Shown here: positions 4,779 through 5,486 of the stretch, one piece after another | Numbering within the stretch: the stretch's first letter is position 1 | Layout of the letters: every line of letters begins with the position of its first letter | Assembly: GCF_041624275.1 (NCBI RefSeq) | Contig: NZ_JBFJVE010000195.1 | Location: 1 to 5,486 of the forward strand | Length of the DNA stretch: 5,486 bases | Source of the DNA: Shimia sp041624275 | GTDB lineage: Bacteria > Pseudomonadota > Alphaproteobacteria > Rhodobacterales > Rhodobacteraceae | Direction of reading: 5' to 3' | Position numbers and translations under genes: made by a program | The notes under the pieces: generated by a model | The model's input: only the letters and a program-made list of their open reading frames with translations | The model's database searches: none | What the model was told of the DNA's origin: nothing

Positions 4779-5393
4779 CTAGTTCTCTAACTTGCATCCT
4801 TTCCAAACGAACTGAAAATCTTTGCCGGTTAAAGGGCCGTTTTTGAAACGCGCCTTTTCTCGAGACCCGCGATAGTCTGTTACTTCGAAGATGAAATCCT
4901 CTCCGCTTTCTAAACCTTTTCGAAAGTCCCGGTATCCATTCGGCAGAAAGACCGCGGTTCCCTTTGTGGATTCATGCCATCTCTCTGTTATTGGATCGTT
5001 GTTTCCGAACTTGTATCGAACTGGAACAAAGTCATTGCGTGATCCGATGTATCCCCCTGTAACAACGAAAACCTCTGTCCCACCCCAACCGTCGCAACGC
5101 ACGATGAGTGCCTCCGGAGCGTCAGTCATAGGTTTTTCCGCCATGTCGCTGGTTAAAGAGATAAACGAAGTGTTCTTGTTGGTGAAATCGTCTGATTGCT
5201 CAACGAATGTCCATGGAGTTGTTGCCTCATCGTCGACCTGCACCGGTTCAGAATATCCAGCAACATCGTCATAGCAACTTAGGCGAAGTTCGTTGTCTTT
5301 CATGGTCAAGCAGTGCGCAATGCCTTCGTTCGCAACGACTTGAACTGGACTGGAAAACAATATGCAAATTGCTGATAAGGCGTTTCGGGTCAT
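4779..5393 (-). CDS. exported protein resembling VasI/TagO (type VI secretion-associated family)
   Basis: From the ATG at 5393 this gives 204 residues. The first 21 (MTRNALSAICILFSSPVQVVA, cut before NEG) look like a Sec signal peptide, so the product is probably periplasmic. The mature N-terminus has Cys28 and the pair CLTMKD...LRLSCYDDVA, matching the C-x11-CYD pattern of VasI/TagO proteins. Next come a Trp at 61, then LIVRCDGWGGTEVFVVTGGY (96-115), a beta-rich core also typical of that family, and a C-terminal beta segment ending FVWKGC. The frame extends upstream to a GTG at 5459, but that start would bury the signal peptide; AGAAAG about 10 nt upstream weakly supports 5393. No other type VI genes are visible, so a secretion role is unproven and it may act alone. 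Its codons are clearly more A/T-rich than those of its neighbours, suggesting transfer. Confidence 0.7.
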   Translation of the reverse strand: MTRNALSAICILFSSPVQVVANEGIAHCLTMKDNELRLSCYDDVAGYSEPVQVDDEATTPWTFVEQSDDFTNKNTSFISLTSDMAEKPMTDAPEALIVRCDGWGGTEVFVVTGGYIGSRNDFVPVRYKFGNNDPITERWHESTKGTAVFLPNGYRDFRKGLESGEDFIFEVTDYRGSREKARFKNGPLTGKDFQFVWKGCKLEN

Positions 5394-5435
5394 CAAAATG
5401 TTTCTTTCTAATTCGCTTGGTGTTGGTTTTTCGGT

Positions 5436-5452
5436 TGTCTCAACTTGAGACA
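5436..5452. promoter_or_regulatory. 17-bp perfect palindrome, candidate operator
   Basis: TGTCTCAA, centre C, TTGAGACA. Both 8-base arms are perfect with a single central base, a geometry typical of dimeric repressor sites. It ends 43 nt before the ATG at 5393 and includes TTGAGA, which could serve as a -35 box on the minus strand, though I find no -10 at proper spacing. Operator function is inferred from shape and position only. Confidence 0.45.
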
Positions 5453-5486
5453 GCTTCACCCCATGCGCAACCTAAAATTGCATCCC

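Noticed and set aside
5394..5459. GTG start at 5459 for the VasI/TagO-like gene
   Set aside because: It would add 22 polar residues before a clear signal peptide, would put the palindrome inside the coding region, and has no convincing Shine-Dalgarno.

Overview
The window comes from a GC-rich bacterium, most likely an alphaproteobacterium of the Rhodobacterales (Rhodobacter/Paracoccus-like). This is inferred from the gene order rplO-secY-adk / rpsM-rpsK, the strong G/C third-position bias, the form of SecY, S13 and L15, and an adenylate kinase with a four-cysteine LID of the type known from Paracoccus. All genes I can support lie on the minus strand, so transcription runs from high to low coordinates; the plus strand carries only antisense shadows.

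In transcription order: (a) 5486-4682 holds an AT-richer gene for a small exported protein resembling the VasI/TagO family (type VI secretion-associated), with a 17-bp palindrome upstream and a terminator-like hairpin downstream. (b) 4681-3778 is about 900 bp of mostly non-coding, repeat- and hairpin-rich DNA. It contains one possible 43-residue ORF, a strong GC hairpin, a G-quadruplex-type tract and a plausible promoter for rplO. (c) 3777-1201 is the end of the spc ribosomal-protein operon: rplO (L15), secY and adk. A strong hairpin lies between rplO and secY, secY and adk overlap by ATGA, and a textbook intrinsic terminator follows adk. (d) 1031-738 is a small unrecognised membrane protein with a four-cysteine N-terminus, with its own RBS and possible promoter. 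(e) 638-1 is the start of the alpha-type operon: a promoter with a perfect TTGACA, a roughly 150-nt structured leader, rpsM (S13, GTG start), and the first codons of rpsK (S11), cut by the window edge.

The conserved genes serve translation and secretion: L15, S13 and S11 are ribosome components, SecY is the protein-export channel, and Adk balances adenine nucleotides. The unusual parts are the spaces between them. rplO normally follows rpmD directly in the spc operon; here at least 1.7 kb of other DNA, including a compositionally distinct exported-protein gene, sits upstream of it. I see no complete novel system. The best leads are that insertion, the regulatory structures in the rpsM and rplO upstream regions, and the small cysteine-bearing membrane protein.
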